This document shows, piece by piece, positions 1-5,863 of a stretch of 7,031 bases of DNA; positions within the stretch are counted from its first letter, which is position 1, and each line of letters opens with the position of its first letter. The notes below the pieces were generated by a model. The model was not told the DNA's origin. It was given only the letters and a program-made list of their open reading frames with translations, and did no database searches. The DNA is from Candidatus Bathyarchaeota archaeon (lineage in GTDB: Archaea; Thermoproteota; Bathyarchaeia; Bathyarchaeales; Bathyarchaeaceae), in the NCBI GenBank assembly GCA_030669695.1, contig DAOVDC010000039.1, forward strand, positions 1 through 7,031, written 5' to 3'. The position numbers were made by a program, and so were the translations under genes.

Positions 1-21
1 ATCGGCGAGAGTGAACGCTAA

Positions 22-1539
22 ATGGTACATGAAGCAAAGGCAGTGAAAGAAAAAAAGCCTTCTATGTTTCGAGAAGTTTATCCCATAAATGAGCCCTACG
101 TCTACGCTGCAGTTGTTAGGCAGCCCAATACGCAGAAGATATTGTATGAAGTAATTGAGCCTACGCTTCTCAAAGAAGAAGAGGCTCTGCTCCAAGAGAT
201 TAAAGCTCTTCTGATGGAGGAGATAGATGTCAATTTTAAAGACCTTGAAACGAGAGAAAGGGCTGAGGAGTATCTGAAAAACAAAGTTCGAGAAGTCATA
301 AGGGGCTATCACTTGAAGATTGCTGAGGAAGCTATCGACAAGTTCATGTACTACATCGTACGTGACTTCATTGGCTACGGAAAAATCGACCCTTTCATGA
401 AAGACCATCTGATTGAAGATATTTCTGGTGATGGCGTCAACATTCCCATATACATTTGGCACAGAGAATACGAGTCTCTGCCTACGAACATCATATACAA
501 GGACGTTAACGAACTGAATTCGTTTATAATCCGGCTAGCTTACCTCGCCAAAAAGAATGTTTCTATCGCAAGTCCAATGCTTGATGCCTCCTTGCCAGAT
601 GGGAGTCGTATCCAACTCACTTATGGAACTGAAGTCACTAGAAGAGGCTCAACATTTACGATTCGTCGGTTTCGCGCGGATCCACTCACCATTTCAGATC
701 TGATCTCCTTCAACACTCTTTCATCGGATCTGGCCGCGTATTTCTGGTATGCCATTGAAAATCGAGCATCTGTCCTCGTAGCAGGAGGAGTGGCGTCAGG
801 GAAGACGACTACGCTCAACTGTCTATCGATGTTCATAAAACCTGAATTAAAAATTGTGAGCGTAGAGGACACCGCTGAGCTTAATTTACCTCATGAAAAT
901 TGGATTCCATCCATTGTGCGCCCTGGGTTTTTATCCGAACAAAAAGCAACCGGAGCCATTACACTGTTTGATCTTTTGAAGGCGGCGGTGAGGCAGAGAC
1001 CTGACTATATCATTGTAGGTGAGGTTCGTGGCGAAGAGGCTTACACTCTTTTTCAGGCGATGGCCACTGGGCATTTAGGCATGAGCACTGTTCATGCCGA
1101 ATCTGTGGACGCCGTTATTCACCGTTTGGAGTCTGAGCCAATGAATATCCCACGGCCTCTCCTCTCTATGATTGACGTGGTGATGATTCAGTTGCGGACT
1201 GAGATCGAAGGGAAACCCGCTAGAAGAGCTCTCACTGTGACCGAGATGGTGGCTCTGGATCCGAAGACAAAGGAGCTTCTAACAAATGATGTGTATCGAT
1301 GGGATGCGAAGCATGATGTTTTCTTGTATTCTGGGCGAAGCTACATTTTGGAGAGAAACATGAAAAAACTGGGGCTTGATTCCAAGAAAATTCAAGAGGA
1401 GCTCCATCGAAGAAAAACGGTGTTAGAATGGATGGTGAGAAATAAGATTCGGAGATACACTGATGTTGCTGCCGTAATTCGAGAATATTACGCTAATCCT
1501 ATCCGCATTTATCGAAAAGCAAGGATGGGAGCGCATTGA
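22..1539 (+). CDS. Type II/IV secretion ATPase of an archaeal type IV pilus (TadA/ArlI/PilB superfamily)
   Basis: This is the cytoplasmic hexameric ATPase that would power assembly of a type IV filament through the platform proteins encoded next. The 505-residue length fits archaeal family members. In the N-terminal domain (about 20-230) the segment FIGYGKIDP (116-124) followed by an IEDISGDG-like stretch is the typical signature before the ATPase core. The core shows Walker A GGVASGKTT (255-263, Lys261), an Asp box VEDTAEL (281-287), Walker B with IIVGEVRGEE (330-339, Glu334) and the His box GHLGMSTVHA (350-359, His358). All catalytic elements are present, so it should be active. The ATG at 22 directly follows an in-frame TAA (19-21), and GAGTGA at 9-14 can serve as Shine-Dalgarno. 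The gene overlaps the next by 4 nt. Two platform genes downstream favour a Tad/Epd-like pilus over the archaellum. Whether it extends or retracts the pilus cannot be told from sequence. Confidence 0.95.
   Translation: MVHEAKAVKEKKPSMFREVYPINEPYVYAAVVRQPNTQKILYEVIEPTLLKEEEALLQEIKALLMEEIDVNFKDLETRERAEEYLKNKVREVIRGYHLKIAEEAIDKFMYYIVRDFIGYGKIDPFMKDHLIEDISGDGVNIPIYIWHREYESLPTNIIYKDVNELNSFIIRLAYLAKKNVSIASPMLDASLPDGSRIQLTYGTEVTRRGSTFTIRRFRADPLTISDLISFNTLSSDLAAYFWYAIENRASVLVAGGVASGKTTTLNCLSMFIKPELKIVSVEDTAELNLPHENWIPSIVRPGFLSEQKATGAITLFDLLKAAVRQRPDYIIVGEVRGEEAYTLFQAMATGHLGMSTVHAESVDAVIHRLESEPMNIPRPLLSMIDVVMIQLRTEIEGKPARRALTVTEMVALDPKTKELLTNDVYRWDAKHDVFLYSGRSYILERNMKKLGLDSKKIQEELHRRKTVLEWMVRNKIRRYTDVAAVIREYYANPIRIYRKARMGAH
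1527..1531 (+). promoter_or_regulatory. Shine-Dalgarno for the TTG-started platform gene
   Basis: GGGAG lies four bases before TTG 1536, inside the 3' end of the ATPase gene. It supports the unusual TTG start and coupled translation across the TTGA overlap. Confidence 0.5.
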
Positions 1540-2441
1540 GTTTAGGCGACACCAGAAAGAGCCTTAAGAAGGCATGCATGCTTGCTTATCGAGTTGTTGG
1601 GGAAAAAACCGCTCGATTCTTACATCTGTTCAGAGACATGGACAAAAACTTACGAAAATCAGGAATGAGAGTCAGCTTCAGGGCATACGTTAGCTTAGCT
1701 ATCCTTATGACTTTGCTGGTTTCCATTTCTTTTCTTACAACATTTTCCTTCATCTTGATTTCATTTCTTCATTTTCCCTTATTTTCTTCACTTCTCTTTG
1801 GAATAGGAGCAAGCTTGTTCGCGGGAGCCTCAGCGATCATCGGTTTTTACGTCTATCCCATTTATCGCGCAGATAGTTTGAAAAGAAACTTGGAGGATGG
1901 ACTTCCCTTCACCACAGGTTACATGGCAATATTAGCCGGTGCAGGAGTGCCTCCTGATCATATTTTTCGTTCCTTGGCCCAAGTTGACGCCCCACTGGCG
2001 GTTTCAAATGAAGCTAAAACCGTAATACGAGATGTGGAACTCTTCGGCTTTGACATTTTTTCGGCCTTGGAGTCTGCCGCTAATCGAACGCCCTCTATAA
2101 AGTTTAAAGAGCTGCTTGAAGGCTTCATCGCTACTATTCGCTCTGGAGGAAGCTTAACGAAGTATCTTGTGGCTCGATCGCGTCAATACATGAAATTAAA
2201 ACGAATTGCTATGCGTCGATTCTCTGATAACCTTGGAATTTTGGCGGAGTTTTACGTTACTCTTTGTGTTGCAGGGCCTCTCATCTTCGTCGTGATGCTT
2301 GCAGTAATGGCGATGTTAGGTGGAGGGGGACAAGGATTACTCAATCCTCGTTTGTTGCTATATCTTCTGACATACCTCGGCATACCGGTGGGATCAGCCG
2401 TATTTTTGATAATTTTAGATGCCGTTTCACCAAGGCGGTGA
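1536..2441 (+). CDS. Type II secretion F-domain platform protein 1 (TadB/TadC/ArlJ-like)
   Basis: This is an integral membrane platform protein expected to bind the pilus ATPase and anchor the growing pilin fibre. Of 301 residues, about 1-50 are basic and cytoplasmic. Hydrophobic helices lie near 51-76, 84-108, 234-262 and 272-295, with a T2SSF-type cytoplasmic helical domain between (about 115-230). That domain has the family pattern DGLPFTTGYMAILAGAGVPP (121-140) and an IRSGGSLTKYL stretch (201-211). The start is TTG at 1536, inside the upstream stop (TTGA overlap), with GGGAG at 1527-1531 four bases before it. The next Met is at codon 15 and would shorten the conserved N-terminal amphipathic part. 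It is followed after 2 nt by a second, divergent platform gene, suggesting an old tandem duplication. The family call is firm; the TadB versus TadC label is not. Confidence 0.9.
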   Translation: MSLGDTRKSLKKACMLAYRVVGEKTARFLHLFRDMDKNLRKSGMRVSFRAYVSLAILMTLLVSISFLTTFSFILISFLHFPLFSSLLFGIGASLFAGASAIIGFYVYPIYRADSLKRNLEDGLPFTTGYMAILAGAGVPPDHIFRSLAQVDAPLAVSNEAKTVIRDVELFGFDIFSALESAANRTPSIKFKELLEGFIATIRSGGSLTKYLVARSRQYMKLKRIAMRRFSDNLGILAEFYVTLCVAGPLIFVVMLAVMAMLGGGGQGLLNPRLLLYLLTYLGIPVGSAVFLIILDAVSPRR

Positions 2442-2443
2442 AT

Positions 2444-3259
2444 ATGCCTAGAATTGAAAAGTGGGAGAAGAAAATCGCTTGGATTATGTCCAGTATTTTA
2501 GGTGGAGCCATAATCATAACTGCATACATAACACTTTGGGATAGACCACTGTTTGACGAATACATATTGCTGGCAGTTGTAGTCACGATTTTTCCTCCGG
2601 CGGTGCTAGATTATATCGATTATCGTTGGAGGAGATACATAGATGAACACCTGCCTGACCTTTTCCGAAGCATTGTTCAAGCTCAACAAACTGGAATGAC
2701 CCTGCCACAAGCATTGGAAGAAGCTTCCAAAAGAAGCTATGGACCCTTGACTAAGGAGTTGAAGAAGATGGTGGCTCATATGTCTTGGGGAATGTCGTTT
2801 GAGCAAGCGTTCGAGTCCCTCGGCAAGCGTGTTGACACCGTGTTGATGCGACGAACAGTCCCGCTGGTTGTTGAGGCTAGTCGGTCAGGGGGGCGAATTG
2901 AAAAAGTCTTCGATCCAATGGGTAAGTTTGTCCAGTCAACTTTAATGTTAGATAAAGAATGCAGAGCTCAAACGAGGCCCTATGTCGCAATAGTTTACGT
3001 TGCTTTCTACGTCTTCCTCTTCACCGTGGTCTTGCTCTTTAAAAGCTTATTTTTCCAGATGGGAGAACTCCCAATTTCAGGGTCAGTCCTCTTGACGCCT
3101 GAGGCCACTTTAAGAATGTTCTTTCATATGAGCGCGATTCAAGCTTTCTTCAGTGGTCTCATAGCTGGAAAGATGGGTGAAGGAACCGTTAATGCTGGTC
3201 TAAAACACTGCGTCATCCTCCTAACGTCGGGGTACCTAGTCTTTAAACTCATCTTGTAG
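2444..3259 (+). CDS. Type II secretion F-domain platform protein 2 (TadC/ArlJ-like)
   Basis: This is the second inner-membrane platform protein of the pilus machine, 271 residues. Helices are predicted near 11-31, 39-58, 180-200, 225-242 and 252-270. The cytoplasmic T2SSF region (about 60-178) contains LPDLFRSIVQAQQTGMTLPQ (70-89) and EASRSGGRIEKVFDPM (144-159), the two helical repeats typical of the fold. The C-terminal stretch with SGLIAGKMGEGTVNAGLKH (237-255) is a hallmark of archaeal ArlJ/TadC proteins. The frame is open further upstream to 2264, but that extension runs through the preceding platform gene and is not family-like. I chose ATG 2444, just past the upstream TGA, with GGCGGTGA (2434-2441) as a close-spaced Shine-Dalgarno; GTG 2438 is an alternative two codons earlier. 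It has a shorter N-terminus than its neighbour, and the two are only distantly similar by eye. Confidence 0.9.
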   Translation: MPRIEKWEKKIAWIMSSILGGAIIITAYITLWDRPLFDEYILLAVVVTIFPPAVLDYIDYRWRRYIDEHLPDLFRSIVQAQQTGMTLPQALEEASKRSYGPLTKELKKMVAHMSWGMSFEQAFESLGKRVDTVLMRRTVPLVVEASRSGGRIEKVFDPMGKFVQSTLMLDKECRAQTRPYVAIVYVAFYVFLFTVVLLFKSLFFQMGELPISGSVLLTPEATLRMFFHMSAIQAFFSGLIAGKMGEGTVNAGLKHCVILLTSGYLVFKLIL

Positions 3260-3260
3260 C

Positions 3261-3265
3261 GGTGA
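3261..3265 (+). promoter_or_regulatory. Shine-Dalgarno for the GTG-started pilin
   Basis: GGTGA matches the anti-Shine-Dalgarno end of archaeal 16S rRNA (complement AGGAGGTGAT) and sits six bases before GTG 3272. It decides the start of the pilin gene, since no ATG is available near the signal peptide. Confidence 0.65.
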
Positions 3266-3271
3266 AAAGAA

Positions 3272-3682
3272 GTGAAAAAGACATTATTGAATAAAAGGGG
3301 AATCAGCTCCGTTTTAAGCAATCTATTGCTGATGGTTATCGCAGTTGCTGCTATGTCAATTGCAACAACCGCCACGTATTTCATCACCGAAAATCTTCGC
3401 GAAAATATGAGTGAACGGTTTCTAATAGAGGATGTGTGGTTTAAGACAGGAGAGATTGCGGTTTATCTTCGAAATGTGGGTAAGATATCAATCAAAGTAT
3501 CCGCCTTCTACGTGAATCACACATCACAGTTGTTTACACCACTTGAGTTTAAGTTGGAAGTAAGCGAGCACGGATGGCTGAATGTTACCTACAACTGGAA
3601 TTCAGGCAGTACGTACCATATTAACATTGTAACAAGCAGGGGGACAAAGTTTGCTGACTATTATAGACCTCCTCAGGCTTAG
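3272..3682 (+). CDS. Archaeal type IV pilin-like protein with class III signal peptide
   Basis: This is a probable structural or minor subunit of the filament built by the upstream genes. Of 136 residues, the N-terminus MKKTLLNKRG ends in Lys-Arg-Gly, the usual site for the archaeal prepilin peptidase (PibD/FlaK/EppA type). Cleavage after Gly10 would leave a mature protein starting ISSVLSN, followed by a hydrophobic helix to about residue 38. The rest (about 50-130) is beta-rich, with the pattern EIAVYLRNVGKISIKVSAFY (61-80) often seen in archaeal pilin and archaellin heads. Sequons at Asn45, Asn82 and Asn104 allow N-glycosylation, common for such surface proteins. The start is GTG, supported by GGTGA (3261-3265) six bases upstream and by the signal peptide beginning there. 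It follows the platform gene by 12 nt. At 136 residues it could be a minor pilin; no second pilin gene lies in the window. Confidence 0.85.
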   Translation: MKKTLLNKRGISSVLSNLLLMVIAVAAMSIATTATYFITENLRENMSERFLIEDVWFKTGEIAVYLRNVGKISIKVSAFYVNHTSQLFTPLEFKLEVSEHGWLNVTYNWNSGSTYHINIVTSRGTKFADYYRPPQA

Positions 3683-3701
3683 ACGCAATCCTTGAGACTT
3701 A

Positions 3702-3720
3702 GCAACATAATATTTGTTGT
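3702..3720 (+). terminator. Weak stem-loop after the pilin gene
   Basis: The arms GCAACA (3702-3707) and TGTTGT (3715-3720) pair over six positions, one of them G-T, around a 7-base loop TAATATT. It lies 20 bases after the pilin stop. No T-run follows directly, so it may only be a 3'-end structure and not the termination signal itself. Confidence 0.25.
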
Positions 3721-3751
3721 CTTAGACCTTGTATCATCGTCATTATGCATC

Positions 3752-3764
3752 AAAAAACATTTTT
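3752..3764. terminator. Bidirectional oligo-T tracts between convergent genes
   Basis: The sequence AAAAAACATTTTT gives a run of five T on the + strand (3760-3764) and six T on the - strand (3752-3757). In archaea a short oligo-T stretch in the non-template strand is enough for intrinsic termination. The element lies between the ends of the pilin gene (3682, +) and the zinc-ribbon gene (3863, -), where both transcripts need to stop. The assignment is by position and composition only. Confidence 0.45.
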
Positions 3765-3814
3765 CTATGGGTTATGAAATGAATCGATTAGATTGGGAGA
3801 GAATAGAGGAGAAC

Positions 3815-3835
3815 ACTTCCGTTTACTTTGGAAGT
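3815..3835. repeat. Short inverted repeat near the 3' end of the zinc-ribbon gene
   Basis: ACTTCC (3815-3820) and GGAAGT (3830-3835) are exact inverted arms of 6 bp around a 9-base loop, 28 bases beyond the stop of the minus-strand gene. It could fold in the 3' UTR of that transcript. With six base pairs it may equally be chance. Confidence 0.25.
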
Positions 3836-3862
3836 TAAAACCCCGCTTCAACTAAGACCATT

Positions 3863-4840
3863 CTAACTGATCAATGCCTTTAAAGCCTTTAACACGCCCT
3901 TCTGATCTTTCGCTTCAATCAACTTAATCTTATAAAGCGCAGCTAACTTCTTCCCACTTTCACACATTTTCGGAACTGCAATCAAGCATGCTCTATGAGG
4001 ATTGACATCAAAAACTTTAGCGAACATTGCAATGACGGGCTGCTCAGAAACCACGCCATCAGTTGTTGCTGCGAGGTCGATCACAGTTATGTTTCGAGAC
4101 CCGTTTCCACGGGAAGCCCTGATGTCAAACATGTGACTCGCACCAGATTTCCCCTTTAGGAAGCCGGGGCTTTCCACTTCGAATCCGCGACCCTGTAAAA
4201 ACTCCCGTATTGGGGCAATTAGAAACAAGCCAAGTCCCGTTTCCTGCATTATGTTCTGATTTAAGCTGTAAGAATATGCGTCTTTGTAAATGGATTCTTC
4301 AAAGTTGAAGATTTGATGGCATTCACGACAGAAATGAGATGGAACTGGAATGTCAAAGCTCTTGCCACACTCGGTACAGGTGCACCACACACCTGCTTTT
4401 CTATAGTTCACATCAGGCTTGGTCAATTCTTTGTGGCATTTTGGACACGTGAGCTTTCCTTTTATTTGAAAGTGCTCTTCAGTGTCGATGTATCCGCATG
4501 GAACATGTTCGATTAACGAACTTTTCCTAATGTCAAACGACTTGCAGTGAGGGCAGCAGTAATGAACTGAGACATTGGCTGAACTACAATGCGGACAATA
4601 AACAATCTTGTCGTAGAGCTTTCTTTTCAGAACGCCGACTTCAAAGAGGCGCCTCAAAAACTCCTCCGTGATACTGGCTTCACCCACAATCGCTTCAACA
4701 ACTGGATACTTGTACCCATACTTGGGATCATAAACCGGGTTCAATTCACTAAGCTCCCCACTTACGAACTTGCTGAGAAACAATTGGACGCGGTGGTCTT
4801 TGTAAACCTCAGCCCGCTCAACCTTTGAAGTTTTAGACAT
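3863..4840 (-). CDS. Zinc-ribbon protein (TackOD1-like) with C-terminal nuclease-fold-like domain
   Basis: The function is unknown; the domain layout suggests a regulatory or nucleic-acid-linked protein. From ATG 4840 it has 325 residues. The first 80 are charged and mostly helical. Residues 81-175 carry Cys pairs CPHC (82-85), CPHC (96-99), a lone Cys115 in HVPCGY, CPKC (132-135), CTEC (155-158) and CREC (171-174), likely binding two or three zinc ions. The segment LIEHVPCGYIDTEEHF (109-124), then CPKC and a DVNYR motif, resembles the thaumarchaeal output domain TackOD1. Residues about 200-312 resemble a PD-(D/E)XK nuclease-type fold: a helix, then GASHMFDI (233-240, Asp239), a strand TVIDLA (252-257, Asp255) and a final strand ACLIAVP (284-290). 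The usual catalytic Lys after the second acid is Ala257, so cleavage activity is doubtful. The start is ATG 4840 with GGAGAG upstream; TTG 4855 has no such site. It is monocistronic here. The family match is from memory. Confidence 0.85.
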   Translation of the reverse strand: MSKTSKVERAEVYKDHRVQLFLSKFVSGELSELNPVYDPKYGYKYPVVEAIVGEASITEEFLRRLFEVGVLKRKLYDKIVYCPHCSSANVSVHYCCPHCKSFDIRKSSLIEHVPCGYIDTEEHFQIKGKLTCPKCHKELTKPDVNYRKAGVWCTCTECGKSFDIPVPSHFCRECHQIFNFEESIYKDAYSYSLNQNIMQETGLGLFLIAPIREFLQGRGFEVESPGFLKGKSGASHMFDIRASRGNGSRNITVIDLAATTDGVVSEQPVIAMFAKVFDVNPHRACLIAVPKMCESGKKLAALYKIKLIEAKDQKGVLKALKALIS

Positions 4841-4843
4841 TCT

Positions 4844-4849
4844 CTCTCC
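4844..4849 (-). promoter_or_regulatory. Shine-Dalgarno deciding the start at 4840
   Basis: On the minus strand GGAGAG lies three bases before ATG 4840 (five if counted from GGAG). The alternative in-frame TTG at 4855 would place this site inside the coding region and has no purine-rich motif of its own upstream. Confidence 0.5.
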
Positions 4850-4918
4850 AACCAAACAATAAATGAACTTGTGTTGGCAGTTTTACATTCAAACGCTGAT
4901 AGTTTATCACATAATGTT

Positions 4919-4934
4919 CGTTTAAAACTTTCTT
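4919..4934 (-). promoter_or_regulatory. BRE/TATA-like promoter for the zinc-ribbon gene
   Basis: Read on the minus strand, the purine stretch AAGAAAG (BRE-like) runs into TTTTAAA (TATA-like), 4934 to 4921. Transcription would start about 25 bases on, near 4898, giving a leader of roughly 55-60 nt that carries the Shine-Dalgarno at 4844-4849. The call rests on similarity to the archaeal consensus and on position. Confidence 0.4.
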
Positions 4935-4987
4935 TTTCTAGCTCTCATAATTTGACTTAACGGGGCTCCCGATCTCAATCACCTTTC

Positions 4988-5003
4988 AAGAAAGATTTTA
5001 AAA
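4988..5003 (+). promoter_or_regulatory. BRE/TATA-like promoter facing the small-protein/membrane-protein pair
   Basis: AAGAAAGATTTTAAAA on the + strand is nearly the same as the divergent promoter on the other strand (AAGAAAGTTTTAAA at 4934-4921), differing mainly by one extra A. A start near 5025 would give a leader of about 60 nt to GTG 5083, with the palindrome at 5051-5072 lying inside it. Confidence 0.4.
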
Positions 5004-5050
5004 CATAATAATTGCATCGTAATATTTAAGATACTCTCTTCCTTATAATT

Positions 5051-5072
5051 TTCTGTGTATATATACACTGAA
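5051..5072. promoter_or_regulatory. 22-bp palindrome centred on TATATA: TATA box and/or operator
   Basis: The core GTGTATATATACAC (5055-5068) is a perfect 14-bp palindrome. The flanks TTC (5051-5053) and GAA (5070-5072) also pair, with one T-T mismatch between. It could act as a TATA box: about 22-26 bases downstream lies GTG 5083, compatible with a leaderless mRNA. It could also bind a dimeric regulator. If transcription starts from the upstream promoter at 4988-5003, the palindrome sits just after the start site, a good place for repression. Sequence alone does not separate these readings. Confidence 0.45.
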
Positions 5073-5082
5073 GAACTTTCAA

Positions 5083-5328
5083 GTGGAGCGACAAGGATTG
5101 AAACAAATTCAAGTGTACACAATGGACCTGGCAAAAATTGAGGAAAATGGAGATTTCTCTTGCCCTAATCGGCGGGTCACGATTTCTCTCGAAAATGAAG
5201 CCAAAAGTGTTTACAGCGTCCTAGAAACTAAGGTTCGAAATGTGTCTTTAGAAGAGTTGATAATCGTATCTACTGAATGCGGAAGCAACGTCTCTCTTGT
5301 AGGTTTTCTTTCCATTGAAAGGCGATGA
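5083..5328 (+). CDS. Small hypothetical protein, first gene of a two-gene unit
   Basis: I do not recognise this protein. From GTG 5083 it has 81 residues; from the first ATG (5122) it has 68. Neither start has a Shine-Dalgarno, and GTG 5083 fits a leaderless transcript from the TATATA box at 5058-5065, so the longer form is given with reserve. It has no signal peptide or membrane helix. The middle part (about 31-75) looks like alternating beta strands with acidic patches, including RRVTISLENEAKSVYSVLET (30-49). There are two cysteines, Cys27 and Cys66, with no metal-binding spacing. It ends only 4 bases before the ATG of the membrane protein, within that gene's putative ribosome site, which suggests coupled translation. 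Being short and unrecognised, it could still be a chance reading frame, though the promoter and spacing argue for a gene. Confidence 0.5.
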   Translation: MERQGLKQIQVYTMDLAKIEENGDFSCPNRRVTISLENEAKSVYSVLETKVRNVSLEELIIVSTECGSNVSLVGFLSIERR

Positions 5329-5329
5329 T
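5320..5329 (+). promoter_or_regulatory. Shine-Dalgarno deciding the membrane protein start at 5333
   Basis: AGGCGATGAT matches the ideal AGGAGGTGAT at eight of ten positions and ends three bases before ATG 5333. It supports that ATG over the in-frame TTG at 5315. Confidence 0.45.
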
Positions 5330-5332
5330 CTC

Positions 5333-5830
5333 ATGGTGAGAGCAGCTTTAACGACTCCTCTTTACATATCTAGCGTATGGATATTGCTGATTACTTATCA
5401 GATGTTTACCAGTGTAGCTGTTATCAGCGTTGTCCAATGTATGGGTCCATTTTTTCCATCAATTCAAGAATTTTTGATGCCTCGTATAGATCGCATTGAA
5501 TTTATGTACTCTTTTGCTTGGATTTGGGTGATGACTTCTCTTATTCCGTCACTTATCTTGAAAAGAAGGAGTGCTCTTTTACAATTTGTTGTAGTTTTGA
5601 TGCTGACTTTTTTAGCCGTTGAATTTGGGAATATCTTATCTTTTGCGTTTGGGGGCGAGTTTGTAGAGCAGATTTTTGGGGTAACTGTCTTGCTTGGAAA
5701 TCCATGGTTGGCTGCCTTGTACTTGTTCTCGCCTTTTCTCGTTATACTTTCTGTGGACTTGTATGCGAGAAGAAAGAAGAAGTTAGAGGAAAAGTCTCAA
5801 CTGTTAAGTCAAACATCTGGGTCTGAGTAA
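5333..5830 (+). CDS. Four-helix integral membrane protein of unknown function
   Basis: No family is recognised. The 165-residue product has four hydrophobic segments near 10-36, 56-76, 80-105 and 124-144. Basic residues Lys77-Arg78-Arg79 between helices 2 and 3, and RRKKK (146-150) after helix 4, put those parts inside by the positive-inside rule, so both ends are probably cytoplasmic. The exposed loops are short: PFFPSIQEFLMPRIDRIEF (39-57) between helices 1 and 2, and about 106-123 between 3 and 4. The tail (145-165) is charged and then Ser/Gln-rich. ATG 5333 is preferred because of the Shine-Dalgarno at 5320-5329; TTG 5315 would add six residues. The gene follows the small protein by 4 bases and is probably co-expressed with it. 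No catalytic or transport motif is visible. Confidence 0.75.
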   Translation: MVRAALTTPLYISSVWILLITYQMFTSVAVISVVQCMGPFFPSIQEFLMPRIDRIEFMYSFAWIWVMTSLIPSLILKRRSALLQFVVVLMLTFLAVEFGNILSFAFGGEFVEQIFGVTVLLGNPWLAALYLFSPFLVILSVDLYARRKKKLEEKSQLLSQTSGSE

Positions 5831-5863
5831 AATTGTTTTGTGCGTGTTTGTTACATTATTTTT
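5831..5863 (+). terminator. T-rich 3' region after the membrane protein gene
   Basis: The first 33 bases after the stop contain repeated T clusters (TTTT, TTT) ending in a run of five T at 5859-5863. This fits the oligo-T type of archaeal termination. There is no stem-loop. Position after a + strand gene that faces a convergent gene supports the call. Confidence 0.4.

Noticed and set aside
2264..2443. Upstream extension of the second platform gene by 60 codons
   Set aside because: The extension overlaps the conserved C-terminal helices of the first platform gene in another frame and reads as an Arg/Cys/Ser-rich non-family sequence. ATG 2444 lies next to a ribosome site and fits the usual ArlJ/TadC start.
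4313..4828. Two plus-strand frames opposite the zinc-ribbon gene
   Set aside because: They are antisense shadows of the Cys-rich coding region; the minus-strand protein has regular zinc-knuckle spacing, which the plus-strand frames do not explain.
4841..4855. TTG start at 4855 for the zinc-ribbon protein
   Set aside because: It adds only five residues, has no ribosome site, and would bury the GGAGAG motif that is well placed for ATG 4840.
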